Assembly (NCBI RefSeq): GCF_029227915.1 | Contig: NC_079876.1 | Location: 3,412,001 to 3,476,000, forward strand | Reading direction: 5' to 3' | Length of the DNA stretch: 64,000 nucleotides | DNA from: Hydractinia symbiolongicarpus | Taxonomy: Eukaryota > Cnidaria > Hydrozoa > Anthoathecata > Hydractiniidae | Shown: positions 35,343 through 46,600 of the stretch, in pieces | Numbering within the stretch: position 1 is the stretch's first letter | Layout: each line of letters starts with the position of its first letter | Position numbers and translations under genes: made by a program | Notes under the pieces: model-generated | The model's input: only the letters and a program-made list of their open reading frames with translations | What the model was told of the DNA's origin: nothing | The model's database searches: none

Positions 35343-36559
35343 CGCATAAGACTTGTAGTTTTCAGAAATGTTTTCATTTTTGATGAGACGCTAAATAAAA
35401 GAAGTTTAATCGCCGGCAAACGAAAACCCGCCATTTCTAGTAAATCCCGGACTCGGCCCGCATAGTCAAAAGTATACAAAGAAAGTACCCAGGGAGTAAA
35501 CTCATTTCCGAACGTTTTTTTAAATTATTTTTTCACCACTAAAACGCATGAGACTTGTAGTTTTCAAAAATGTTTTCATTTTTGATAAGACGCTGAATAA
35601 AAGAAGTTTAATCGCGGGCAAACGAAAACCTGCGATTTCCAGTAAATCCCGGACTCGGCCCGTATAGTCAAAAGTATACAAAGAAAGTACCCAGGGTGTA
35701 AACTCATTTCCCGAACGATTTTTTAAATTATTTTTTTACCACTAAATCCCATGAGACTTGTAGTTTTCAAAAATGTTTTCATTTTTGATGAGACGCTGAA
35801 TAAAAGAAGTTTAATCGCGGGCAAACGAAAACCTGCGATTTCCAGTAAATCCCGGACTTGGCCCGTATAGTCAAAAGTATACAAAGAAAGTACCCAGGGT
35901 GTAAACTCACTTCCCGAACGATTTTTTAAATTATTATTTCACCACTAAAACGCATGAGACTTGTAGTTTTCAAAAATGTTTTCATTTTTGATGAGACGCT
36001 GAATAAAAGAAGTTTAATCGCCGGCAAACGAAAACCTGCCAATTCCCGTAAACCCTGGACTCGGCCCGTATAATCAAAAGTATACAAAGAAAGTACCCAG
36101 GGAGTAAACTCATTTCCCGAACCATTTTTTAAATTATTTTTTCACCACTAAAACGCATGAGACTTGTAGTTTTTAAAAATGTTTTCATTTTTGATGACAC
36201 GCTGAATAAAAGAAGTTTAATCGCCGGCAAACGAAAACCCGCGATTTCCCGTGAATCCCGGACTCGGCCCGTATAGTCAAAAGTATACAAAGAAAGCACC
36301 CAGGGTGTAAACTCATTTCCCGAACGATTTTTTAAATTATTATTTCACCACTAAAGCCCATGAGACTTGTAGTTTTTAAAAATGTTTTCATTTTTGATAA
36401 GACGCTGAATAAAAGAAGTTTAAACGCCGGCAAACAAAAACCCGCGATTTCCCGTAAATCCCGGACTCGGCCCGTATAGTCAAAAGTATACAAGGAAAGT
36501 ACCCAGTGAGTAAACTCATTTCCCGAACGAATTTTTAAATTATTTTTTCACCACTAAAA
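35343..36559 (+). repeat. Hexamer, copy 1 (1217 bp)
   Basis: The monomers start at 35343 (CGCATAAG, GCTAAATAAAAG), 35545, 35748 (ACCACTAAATCCC), 35951, 36154 and 36357. Marks recurring 1217 bp later include CGCATAAG (35343 and 36560), GAACGTTTTTTTAAATT, and CCCGTGAATCCC near 36249. The last monomer (36357) is a hybrid: it starts J-like (TTTAAACGCC) and ends like the 207-bp type (ACAAGGAAAG, CCCAGTGAG). That ending links it to the start of copy 2. Confidence 0.82.
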
Positions 36560-37776
36560 CGCATAAGACTTGTAGTTTTCAGAAATGTTTTCATTTTTGA
36601 TGAGACGCTAAATAAAAGAAGTTTAATCGCCGGCAAACGAAAACCCGCCATTTCTAGTAAATCCCGGACTCGGCCCGCATAGTCAAAAGTATACAAAGAA
36701 AGTACCCAGGGAGTAAACTCATTTCCGAACGTTTTTTTAAATTATTTTTTCACCACTAAAACGCATGAGACTTGTAGTTTTCAAAAATGTTTTCATTTTT
36801 GATAAGACGCTGAATAAAAGAAGTTTAATCGCGGGCAAACGAAAACCTGCGATTTCCAGTAAATCCCGGACTCGGCCCGTATAGTCAAAAGTATACAAAG
36901 AAAGTACCCAGGGTGTAAACTCATTTCCCGAACGATTTTTTAAATTATTTTTTTACCACTAAATCCCATGAGACTTGTAGTTTTCAAAAATGTTTTCATT
37001 TTTCATGAGACGCTGAATAAAAGAAGTTTAATCGCGGGCAAACGAAAACCTGCGATTTCCAGTAAATCCCGGACTCGGCCCGTATAGTCAAAAGTATACA
37101 AAGAAAGTACCCAGGGTGTAAACTCACTTCCCGAACGATTTTTTAAATTATTATTTCACCACTAAAACGCATGAGACTTGTAGTTTTCAAAAATGTTTTC
37201 ATTTTTGATGAGACGCTGAATAAAAGAAGTTTAATCGCCGGCAAACGAAAACCTGCCAATTCCCGTAGACCCTGGACTCGGCCCGTATAATCAAAAGTAT
37301 ACAAAGAAAGTACCCAGGGAGTAAACTCATTTCCCGAACCATTTTTTAAATTATTTTTTCACCACTAAAACGCATGAGACTTGTAGTTTTTAAAAATGTT
37401 TTCATTTTTGATGAGACGCTGAATAAAAGAAGTTTAATCGCCGGCAAACGAAAACCCGCGATTTCCCGTGAATCCCGGACTCGGCCCGTATAGTCAAAAG
37501 TATACAAAGAAAGTACCCAGGGTGTAAACTCATTTCCCGAACGATTTTTTAAATTATTATTTCACCACTAAAGCCCATGAGACTTGTAGTTTTTAAAAAT
37601 GTTTTCATTTTTGATAAGACGCTGAATAAAAGAAGTTTAAACGCCGGCAAACAAAAACCCGCGACTTCCCGTAAATCCCGGACTCGGCCCGTATAGTCAA
37701 AAGTATACAAAGAAAGTACCCAGGGAGTAAACTCATTTCCCGAACGATTTTTTAAAATACTTTTTCACCACTAAAA
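36560..37776 (+). repeat. Hexamer, copy 2 (1217 bp)
   Basis: This block repeats 35343-36559 at an offset of 1217 bp, with boxes at 36560, 36762, 36965, 37168, 37371 and 37574. Differences seen by eye include TTTTCATGAG near 37002, GTAGACCCTGG near 37266, and the last monomer, which stays J-type to its end (CGACTTCCC, TTTTTTAAAATAC). The copies therefore diverge inside the sixth monomer, the likely exchange point. Confidence 0.82.
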
Positions 37777-38778
37777 CGCATGAGACTTGTAGTTTTTAAA
37801 AATGTTTTCATCTTTGATGAGACGGTTAATGAAAGAAGTTTAATCGCCGGCAATCTAAAACCCGCGATTTCCCGTAAATCCCGGGCTTGGCCCGTATAGT
37901 CGAATGTATACAAAGAAAGCACCCTGTGAGTAAACTCATTTCCCGAACGATTTTTTAAATTATTTTTTCACCACTAAAACGCATGAGACTTGTAGTTTTT
38001 AGAAATGTTTTCATTTTTGATGAGACGCTTAATGAAAGTGGTTTAATCGCCAGCAAACGAAAACCCGCGATTTCCCGTAAATCCCGGGCTTGGCCCGTAT
38101 AGTCGAATGTATACAAAGAAAGTACCCTGTGAGTAAACTCATTTCCAAAACGATTTTTTAAATTATCTCTTCACCACTAAAAGCATGAGACTTGTAGTTT
38201 TCAAAAATGTTTTCATTTTTGTTGAGACGCTGAATAAAAGAAGTTTAATTGCCGGCAAACGAAAACCCGCCATTTCCCATAAACCCCGGACTCGACCGGT
38301 ATAGTCAAAAGTATACAAAGAAAGTACCCAGGGAGTAAACTCATTTCCCGAACGATTTTTTATGTTATTTTTTTACCACTAAACGCAGGAGACTTGTAGT
38401 TTTCAAAAATATTTTCATATTTGATGGGACGCTGATTAAAAGAAGTTTAATCGCCGGCAAACGAAAATCCGCGATTTCCCGTAAATCCCGGGCTTGGCCC
38501 GTATAGTCGAATGTATACAAAGAAAGTACCCTGTGAGTAAACTCGTTTCCAGAACGATTTTTTAAATTATTTTTTCACCACTAAAATGCATAAGACTTGT
38601 AGTTTTTAAAAATGTTTTCATTTTTGATGAAACGCTGAATAAAAGAAGTTTAATCGCCGGCAAACGAAAACCCGCGATTTCCCGTAAATCCCGGCTTGGC
38701 CCGTATAGTCAAGTATAGTACCCAGGGAGTAAACTCATTTCCCGAACGATTTTTTAAATTATTTTTTCACCACTAAAA
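37777..38778 (+). repeat. X-Y-Z-T-Q1 module outside the 24-mer domain
   Basis: The monomers are X 37777 (GACGGTTAATG), Y 37980, Z about 38182 (AAAAGCATGAG, CTCGACCGG), a T/R2 hybrid 38384 (ATATTTTCATATTTGATGGG, then CTCGTTTCCAGAACG) and Q1 38587 (ATGCATAAG, GATGAAACGC). The same types in the same order occur inside the 24-mer HOR. Q1 here is 192 bp because CCGTATAGTC is followed by AAGTATAGTACCC, a deletion shared with R monomers downstream. Confidence 0.72.
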
Positions 38779-39990
38779 CGCATGAGACTTGTAGTTTTCA
38801 AAAATGTTTTCATTTTTGATGAGACGCTGAATAAAAGCAGTTTAATCGCCGGTAAACGAAAACCCGCCATTTCCGTAAACCCCGGACTCGGCCCGTATAG
38901 TCAAAAGTATACAAAGAAATTACCCAGGGAGTAAACTTATTTTCCGAACGATTTTTTAAATTATTTTCTCACCACTACAACGCATGAGACTTGTAGTTTT
39001 TAAAAATGTTTTCATCTTTCATGAGACGCTGAATAAAAGAAGTTTAATCGCCGGCAAACGAAAACCCGCCATTTCCCGTAAACCCAGGACTCGACCCGTA
39101 TAGTGAAAGTATACAAAGAAAGTACCCAGGGAGTAAACTCATTTTCCGAACGATTTTTTAAATTATTTTTTCACCACTACAACGCATGAGACTTGTAGTT
39201 TTCAAAAATGTTTTCATTTTTGATGAGACGCTGAATAAAAGGAGTTTAATCGATCGCCGGCAATCGAAAACCCGCAATTTCCCGTAAATCCCGGCTTGGC
39301 CCGTATAGTCAAGTATAGTACCCAGGGAGTAAACTCATTTCCCGAACGATTTTTTAAATTATTTTTTCACCACTAAAACGCATGAGACTTGTAGTTTTCA
39401 AAAATGTTTTCATTTTTGATGAGACGCTGAATAAAAGCAGTTTAATCGCCGGTAAACGAAAACCCGCCATTTCCGTAAACCCCGGACTCGGCCCGTATAG
39501 TCAAAAGTATACAAAGAAATTACCCAGGGAGTAAACTTATTTTCCGAACGATTTTTTAAATTATTTTCTCACCACTACAACGCATGAGACTTGTAGTTTT
39601 TAAAAATGTTTTCATCTTTGATGAGACGCTTAATAAAAGAAGTTTAATCGCCGGCAAACGAAAACCCGCCATTTCCCGTAAACCCAGGACTCGACCCGTA
39701 TAGTCAAAAGTATACAAAGAAAGTACCCAGGGAGTAAACTCATTTTCCGAACGATTTTTTAAATTATTTTTTCACCACTACAACGCATGAGACTTGTAGT
39801 TTTCAAAAATGTTTTCATTTTTGATGAGACGCTGAATAAAAGGAGTTTAATCGATCGCCGGCAATCGAAAACCCGCAATTTCCCTTAAATCCCGGACTCG
39901 GCCCGAATAGTCAAAAGTATACAAGGAAAGTACCCAGTGAGTAAACTCATTTCCCGAACGAATTTTTAAATTATTTTTTCACCACGAAAA
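38779..39990 (+). repeat. Hexamer P-Q-R-P-Q-R', copy 1 (1212 bp)
   Basis: The monomers are P 38779 (202 bp; AAAGCAGTTTAATCG, CCGGTAAACG), Q 38981 (TTCATCTTTCATG), R 39183 (196 bp), P 39379, Q 39581 and R' 39784 (207 bp). R and R' both carry TCGATCGCCGGCAATCG. R also has the short GTCAAGTATAGTACC joint, while R' has ACAAGGAAAG and ACCACGAAAACG. The unit is two trimers of 600 and 612 bp, another two-level HOR. Confidence 0.85.
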
Positions 39991-41202
39991 CGTATGAGAC
40001 TTGTAGTTTTCAAAAATGTTTTCATTTTTGATGAGACGCTGAATAAAAGCAGTTTAATCGCCGGTAAACGAAAACCCGCCATTTCCGTAAACCCCGGACT
40101 CGGCCCGTATAGTCAAAAGTATACAAAGAAATTACCCAGGGAGTAAACTTATTTTCCGAACGATTTTTTAAATTATTTTCTCACCACTACAACGCATGAG
40201 ACTTGTAGTTTTTAAAAATGTTTTCATCTTTCATGAGACGCTGAATAAAAGAAGTTTAATCGCCGGCAAACGAAAACCCGCCATTTCCCGTAAACCCAGG
40301 ACTCGACCCGTATAGTGAAAGTATACAAAGAAAGTACCCAGGGAGTAAACTCATTTTCCGAACGATTTTTTAAATTATTTTTTCACCACTACAACGCATG
40401 AGACTTGTAGTTTTCAAAAATGTTTTCATTTTTGATGAGACGCTGAATAAAAGGAGTTTAATCGATCGCCGGCAATCGAAAACCCGCAATTTCCCGTAAA
40501 TCCCGGCTTGGCCCGTATAGTCAAGTATAGTACCCAGGGAGTAAACTCATTTCCCGAACGATTTTTTAAATTATTTTTTCACCACTAAAACGCATGAGAC
40601 TTGTAGTTTTCAAAAATGTTTTCATTTTTGATGAGACGCTGAATAAAAGCAGTTTAATCGCCGGTAAACGAAAACCCGCCATTTCCGTAAACCCCGGACT
40701 CGGCCCGTATAGTCAAAAGTATACAAAGAAATTACCCAGGGAGTAAACTTATTTTCCGAACGATTTTTTAAATTATTTTCTCACCACTACAACGCATGAG
40801 ACTTGTAGTTTTTAAAAATGTTTTCATCTTTGATGAGACGCTTAATAAAAGAAGTTTAATCGCCGGCAAACGAAAACCCGCCATTTCCCGTAAACCCAGG
40901 ACTCGACCCGTATAGTCAAAAGTATACAAAGAAAGTACCCAGGGAGTAAACTCATTTTCCGAACGATTTTTTAAATTATTTTTTCACCACTACAACGCAT
41001 GAGACTTGTAGTTTTCAAAAATGTTTTCATTTTTGATGAGACGCTGAATAAAAGGAGTTTAATCGATCGCCGGCAATCGAAAACCCGCAATTTCCCTTAA
41101 ATCCCGGACTCGGCCCGTATAGTCAAAAGTATACAAGGAAAGTACCCAGTGAGTAAACTCATTTCCCGAACGAATTTTTAAATTATTTTTTCACCACGAA
41201 AA
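39991..41202 (+). repeat. Hexamer P-Q-R-P-Q-R', copy 2 (1212 bp)
   Basis: The boxes at 39991, 40193, 40395, 40591, 40793 and 40996 repeat copy 1 at exactly 1212 bp, down to the rare TTCATCTTTC mark (39011 and 40223) and the 196/207-bp alternation. A difference is CGGCCCGAATAG near 39899 against CGGCCCGTATAG near 41111. The copies are nearly identical, so the duplication looks recent. Confidence 0.85.
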
Positions 41203-42014
41203 CGTATGAGACTTGTAGTTTTCAGAAATGTTTTCATTTTTGATGAGACGCTCAATAAAAGAAGTTTAATCGCCGGCAAACGAAAACCCGCCATTTCCAG
41301 TAAATCCCGGACTCGGCCCGTATAGTCAAAAGTATACAAAGAAAGTACCCAGGGTGTAAACTCATTTCACGAACGATTTTTTAAATTATTTTTTCACCAC
41401 TAAAACGCATGAGACTTGTAGTTTTCAAAAATGTTTTCATTTTTGATGAGACGCTGAATAAAAGAAGTTTAATCGCGGGCAAACGAAAACCTGCGATTTC
41501 CAGTAAATCCGGGACTCGGCCCGTATAGTCAAAAGTATACAAAGAAAGTACCCAGGGTGTAAACTCACTTCCCGAACGATTTTTTAAATTATTATTTCAC
41601 CACTAAAGCCCATGAGACTTGTAGTTTTTAAAAATGTTTTCATTTTTGATGAGACGCTGAATAAAAGAAGTTTAATCGCCGGCAAACGAAAACCCGCCAT
41701 TTCCCGTAAACCCTGGACTCGGCCCGTATAATCAAAAGTATACAAAGAAAGTACCCAGGGAGTAAACTCATTTCCCGAACCATTTTTTAAATTATTTTTT
41801 CACCACTAAAACGCATGAGACTTGTAGTTTTTAAAAATGTTTTCATTTTTAATGAGACGCTGAATAAAAGAAGTTTAATCGCCGGCAAACGAAAACCCGC
41901 GATTTCCCGTAAATCCAGGACTCGGCCCGTATAGTCAAAAGTATACAAAGAAAGTACCCAGGGTGTAAACTCATTTCCCAAACGATTTTTTAAATTATTA
42001 TTTCACCACTAAAG
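41203..42014 (+). repeat. Mixed tetramer following the P-Q-R block
   Basis: The monomers are 41203 (CAGAAATG, GCTCAATAAAAG, TTCCAGTAAATC), M 41406 (GCGGGC, ATCCGGGACTCGG), 41609 (CCCTGGACTCGG, CCGTATAATC) and 41812 (AATGAGACGC, AATCCAGGACTCGG). The first recurs at 42627 and the next two at 43236 and 43439, so this zone was partly copied downstream. Confidence 0.72.
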
Positions 42015-42626
42015 CCCATGAGACTTGTAGTTTTCAAAATTGTTTTCATTTTTGATGAGACGCTGAATAAAAGCAGTTTAATTGCCGGTAAACGAAAACC
42101 CACCATTTCCGTAAACCCCGGACTCGGCCCGTATAGTCAAAAGTATACAAAGAAATTACCCAGGGAGTAAACTTATTTTCCGAACGATTTTTTAAATTAT
42201 TTTCTCACCACTACAACGCATGAGACTTGTAGTTTTTAAAAATGTTTTCATCTTTGATGAGACGCTGAATAAAAGAAGTTTAATCGCCGGCAAACGAAAA
42301 CCCGCCATTTCCCGTAAACCCAGGACTCGGCCCGTATAGTCAAAAGTATACAAAGAAAGTACCCAGGGAGTAAACTCATTTTCCGAACGATTTTTTAAAT
42401 TATTTTTTCACCACTACAACGCATGAGACTTGTAGTTTTCAAAAATGTTTTCATTTTTGATGAGACGCTGAATAAAAGGAGTTTAATCGATCGCCGGCAA
42501 TCGAAAACCCGCAATTTCCCGTAAATCCCGGACTCGGCCCGTATAGTCAAAAGTATACAAGGAAAGTACCCAGTGAGTAAACTCATTTCCCGAACGAATT
42601 TTTAAATTATTTTTTCACCACGAAAA
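42015..42626 (+). repeat. Isolated P-Q-R' trimer
   Basis: P 42015 (202 bp; AAAGCAGTTTAATTG, CCGGTAAACG), Q 42217 and R' 42420 (207 bp; TCGATCGCCGGCAATCG) form a trimer of the kind at 39379-39990. It is separated from the main hexamer block by four other monomers. Small changes (AATTGCC, CCCACCATTT) show it has diverged slightly. It is followed by the same CAGAAATG/GCTCAATAAAAG monomer that follows R' at 41203. Confidence 0.78.
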
Positions 42627-43641
42627 CGCATGAGACTTGTAGTTTTCAGAAATGTTTTCATTTTTGATGAGACGCTCAATAAAAGAAGTTTAATCGCCGG
42701 CAAACGAAAACCCGCCATTTCCAGTAAATCCCGGACTCGGCCCGTATAGTCAAAAGTATACAAAGAAAGTACCCAGGGTGTAAACTCATTTCCCGAACGA
42801 TTTTTTAAATTATTTTTTCACCACTAAAACGCATGAGACTTGTAGTTTTTAAAAATGTTTTCATTTTTGATGAGACGCTGAATAAAAGAAGTTTAATCGC
42901 GGGCAAACGAAAACCTGCGATTTCCAGTAAATCCCGGACTCGGCCCGTATAGTCAAAAGTATACAAAGAAAGTAACCAGGGTGTAAACTCACTTCCCGAA
43001 CGATTTTTTAAATTATTATTTCACCACTAAAGCCCATGAGACTTGTAGTTTTTAAAAATGTTTTCATTTTTGATGAGACGCTGAATAAAAGAAGTTTAAT
43101 CGCCGGCAAACAAAAACCTGCGATTTCCAGTAAACCCTGGACTCGGCCCGTATAATCAAAAGTATACAAAGAAAGTACCCAGGGAGTAAACTCAATTCCC
43201 GAACCATTTTTTAAATTATTTTTTCACCACTAAAACGCATGAGACTTGTAGTTTTTAAAAATGTTTTCATTTTCGATGAGACCCTGAATAAAAGAAGTTT
43301 AATCGCGGGCAAACGAAAACCTGCGATTTCCAGTAAATCCGGGACTCGGCCCGTATAGTCAAAAGTATACAAAGAAAGTACCCAGGGTGTAAACTCACTT
43401 CCCGAACGATTTTTTAAATTATTATTTCACCACTAAAGCCCATGAGACTTGTAGTTTTTAAAAATGTTTTCATTTTTGATGAGACGCTGAATAAAAGAAG
43501 TTTAATCGCCGGCAAACGAAAACCCGCCATTTCCCGTAAACCCTGGACTCGGCCCGTATAATCAAAAGTATACAAAGAAAGTACCCAGGGAGTAAACTCA
43601 TTTCCCGAACCATTTTTTAAATTATTTTTTCACCATTAAAA
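42627..43641 (+). repeat. Mixed pentamer leading into the 24-mer domain
   Basis: The monomers are 42627 (like 41203), M 42830, 43033, M 43236 (ATCCGGGACTCGG) and 43439 (CCCTGGACTCGG, ending ACCATTTTTT and CACCATTAAAACG). 43236 and 43439 match 41406 and 41609 at an offset of 1830 bp. The ACCATT ending is the mark preceding every S1 monomer in the next domain, so the boundary is a shared monomer type and not a sharp break. Confidence 0.72.
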
Positions 43642-46600
43642 CGCATGAGACTTGTAGTTTTTAAAAATGTTTTCATTTTTGATGAGACGCTGATTAAAAG
43701 AAGTTTAATCGCCGGCAAACGAAAACCCGCGATTTCCCGTAAATCCCGGACTCGGCCCGTATAGTCAAAAGTATACAAAGAAAGTACCCAGGGTGTAAAC
43801 TCATTTCCCGAACGATTTTTTAAATTATTATTTCACCACTAAAGCTCATGAGACTTGTAGTTTTTAAAAATGTTTTCATTTTTAATAAGACGCTGAATAA
43901 AAGAAGTTTAAACGCCGGCAAACGAAAACCCGCGACTTCCCGTAAATCCCGGACTCGGCCCGTATAGTCAAAAGTATACAAACAAAGTACCCAGGGTGTA
44001 AACTCATTTCCCGAACGATTTTTTAAATTATTATTTCACCACTAAAGCCCATGAGACTTGTAGTTTTCAAAAATGTTTTCATTTTTGATGAGACGCTGAC
44101 TAAAAGAAGTTTAATCGCCGGCAAACGAAAACCTGCGATTTCCCGTAAATCCCAGACTCGGCCCGTATAGTAAAGAAAGTACCCGGGATGTAAACTCATT
44201 TCCCGAACGAATTTTTAAATTATTATTTCACCACTAAAACCCATGAGGCTTATAGTTTTTAAAAAATGTTTTCATTTTTGATGAGAAGCTGAATAAAAGA
44301 AGTTTAATCGCCGGCAAACGAAAACCCGCCATTTCCCGTAAACCCCGGACTCGGCCCGTATAGTCAAAAGTATACAAAGAAATTACCCAGGGAGTAAACT
44401 CATATTCCGAACGATTTTTTAAATTATTTTCTCACCACTACAACGCATGAGACTTGTAGTTTTTAAAAATGTTTTCATTTTTGATGAGACGCTGAATAAA
44501 AGAAGTTTAATCGCCGGCAAACGAAAACCCGCCATTTCCCGTAAACCCCGGACTCGGCCCGTATAGTCAAAAGTATACAAAGAAAGTACCCAGGCAGTAA
44601 ACACATTTTCCGAACGATTTTTTAAATTATTTTTTCACCACTACAACGCATGAGACTTGTAGTTTTCAAAAATGTTTTCATTTTTGATGAGACGCTTAAT
44701 GAAAGAGGTTTAATCGCCGGCAAACGAAATCCCGCGATTTCGCGTAAATCCCGGGCTTGGCCCGTATAGTCGAATGTATACAAAGAAAGTACCCAGGGAG
44801 TAAACTCATTTCCCGAACGATTTTTTAATATTTTTTTTCACCACTAAAACGCATGAGACTTGTAGTTTTCAAAAATGTTTTCATTTTTGATGAGACGGTT
44901 AATGAAAGAAGTTTAATCGCCGGCAATCGAAAACCCGCGATTTCCCGTAAATCCCGGGCTTGGCCCGTATAGTCGAATGTATACAAAGACAGCACCCTGT
45001 GAGTAAACTCATTTCCCGAACGATTTTTTAAATTATTTTTTCACCACTAAAACGCATGAGACTTGTAGTTTTCAGAAATGTTTTCATTTTTGATGAGACG
45101 CTTAATGAAAGTGGTTTAATCGCCAGCAAACGAAAACCCGCGATTTCCCGTAAATCCCGGGCTTGGCCCATATAGTCGAATGTATACAAAGAAAGTACCC
45201 TGTGAGTAAACTCATTTCCAAAACGATTTTTTAAATTATCTTTTCACCACTAAAAGCATGAGACTTGTAGTTTTCAAAAATGTTTTCATTTTTGATGAGA
45301 CGCTGAATTAAAGAAGTTTAATCGCCGGCAAACGAAAACCCGCCATTTCCCGTAAACCCCGGACTCGACCGGTATAGTCAAAAGTATACAAAGAAAGTAC
45401 CCAGGGAGTAAACTCATTTCCCGAACGATTTTTTATATTATTTTTTTACCACTAAACGCATGAGACTTGTAGTTTTCAAAAATATTTTCATATTTGATGG
45501 GACGCTGAATAAAAGAAGTTTAATCGCCGGCAAACGAAAATCCGCGATTTCCCGTAAATCCCGGACTCGGCCCGTATAGTAAAGAAAGTACCCGGGATGT
45601 AAACTCATTTCCCGAACGAATTTTTTAATTATTATTTCACCACTAAAACCCATGAGACTTATAGTTTTTAAAAAATGTTTTCATTTTTGATGAGATGCTG
45701 AATAAAAGAAGTTTAATCGCCGGCAAACGAAAACCCGCCATTTCCCGTAACCCCGGACTCGGCCCGTATAGTCAAAAGTATACAAAGAAATTACCCAGGG
45801 AGTAAACTCATATTCCGAACGATTTTTTAAATTATTTTCTCACCACTACAACGCATGAGACTTGTAGTTTTTAAAAATGTTTTCATTTTTGATGAGACGC
45901 TGAATAAAAGAAGTTTAATCGCCGGCAAACGAAAACCCGCCATTTCCCGTAAACCCCGGACTCGGCCCGTATAGTCAAAAGTATACAAAGAAAGTACCCA
46001 GGGAGTAAACACATTTTCCGAACGATTTTTTAAATTATTTTTTCACCACTACAACGCATGAGACTTGTAGTTTTCAAAAATGTTTTCATTTTTGATGAGA
46101 CGCTTAATGAAAGAGGTTTAATCGCCGGCAAACGAAATCCCGCGATTTCGCGTAAATCCCGGGCTTGGCCCGTATAGTCGAATGTATACAAAGAAAGTAC
46201 CCAGGGAGTAAACTCATTTCCCGAACGATTTTTTAATATTTTTTTTCACCACTAAAACGCATGAGACTTGTAGTTTTCAAAAATGTTTTCATTTTTGATG
46301 AGACGGTTAATAAAAGAAGTTTAATCGCCGGCAATCGAAAACCCGCGATTTCCCGTAAATCCCGGGCTTGGCCCGTATAGTCGAATGTATACAAAGACAG
46401 CACCCTGTGAGTAAACTCATTTCCCGAACGATTTTTTAAATTATTTTTTCACCACTAAAACGCATGAGACTTGTAGTTTTCAGAAATGTTTTCATTTTTG
46501 ATGAGACGCTTAATGAAAGTGGTTTAATCGCCAGCAAACGAAAACCCGCGATTTCCCGTAAATCCCGGGCTTGGCCCGTATAGTCGAATGTATACAAAGA

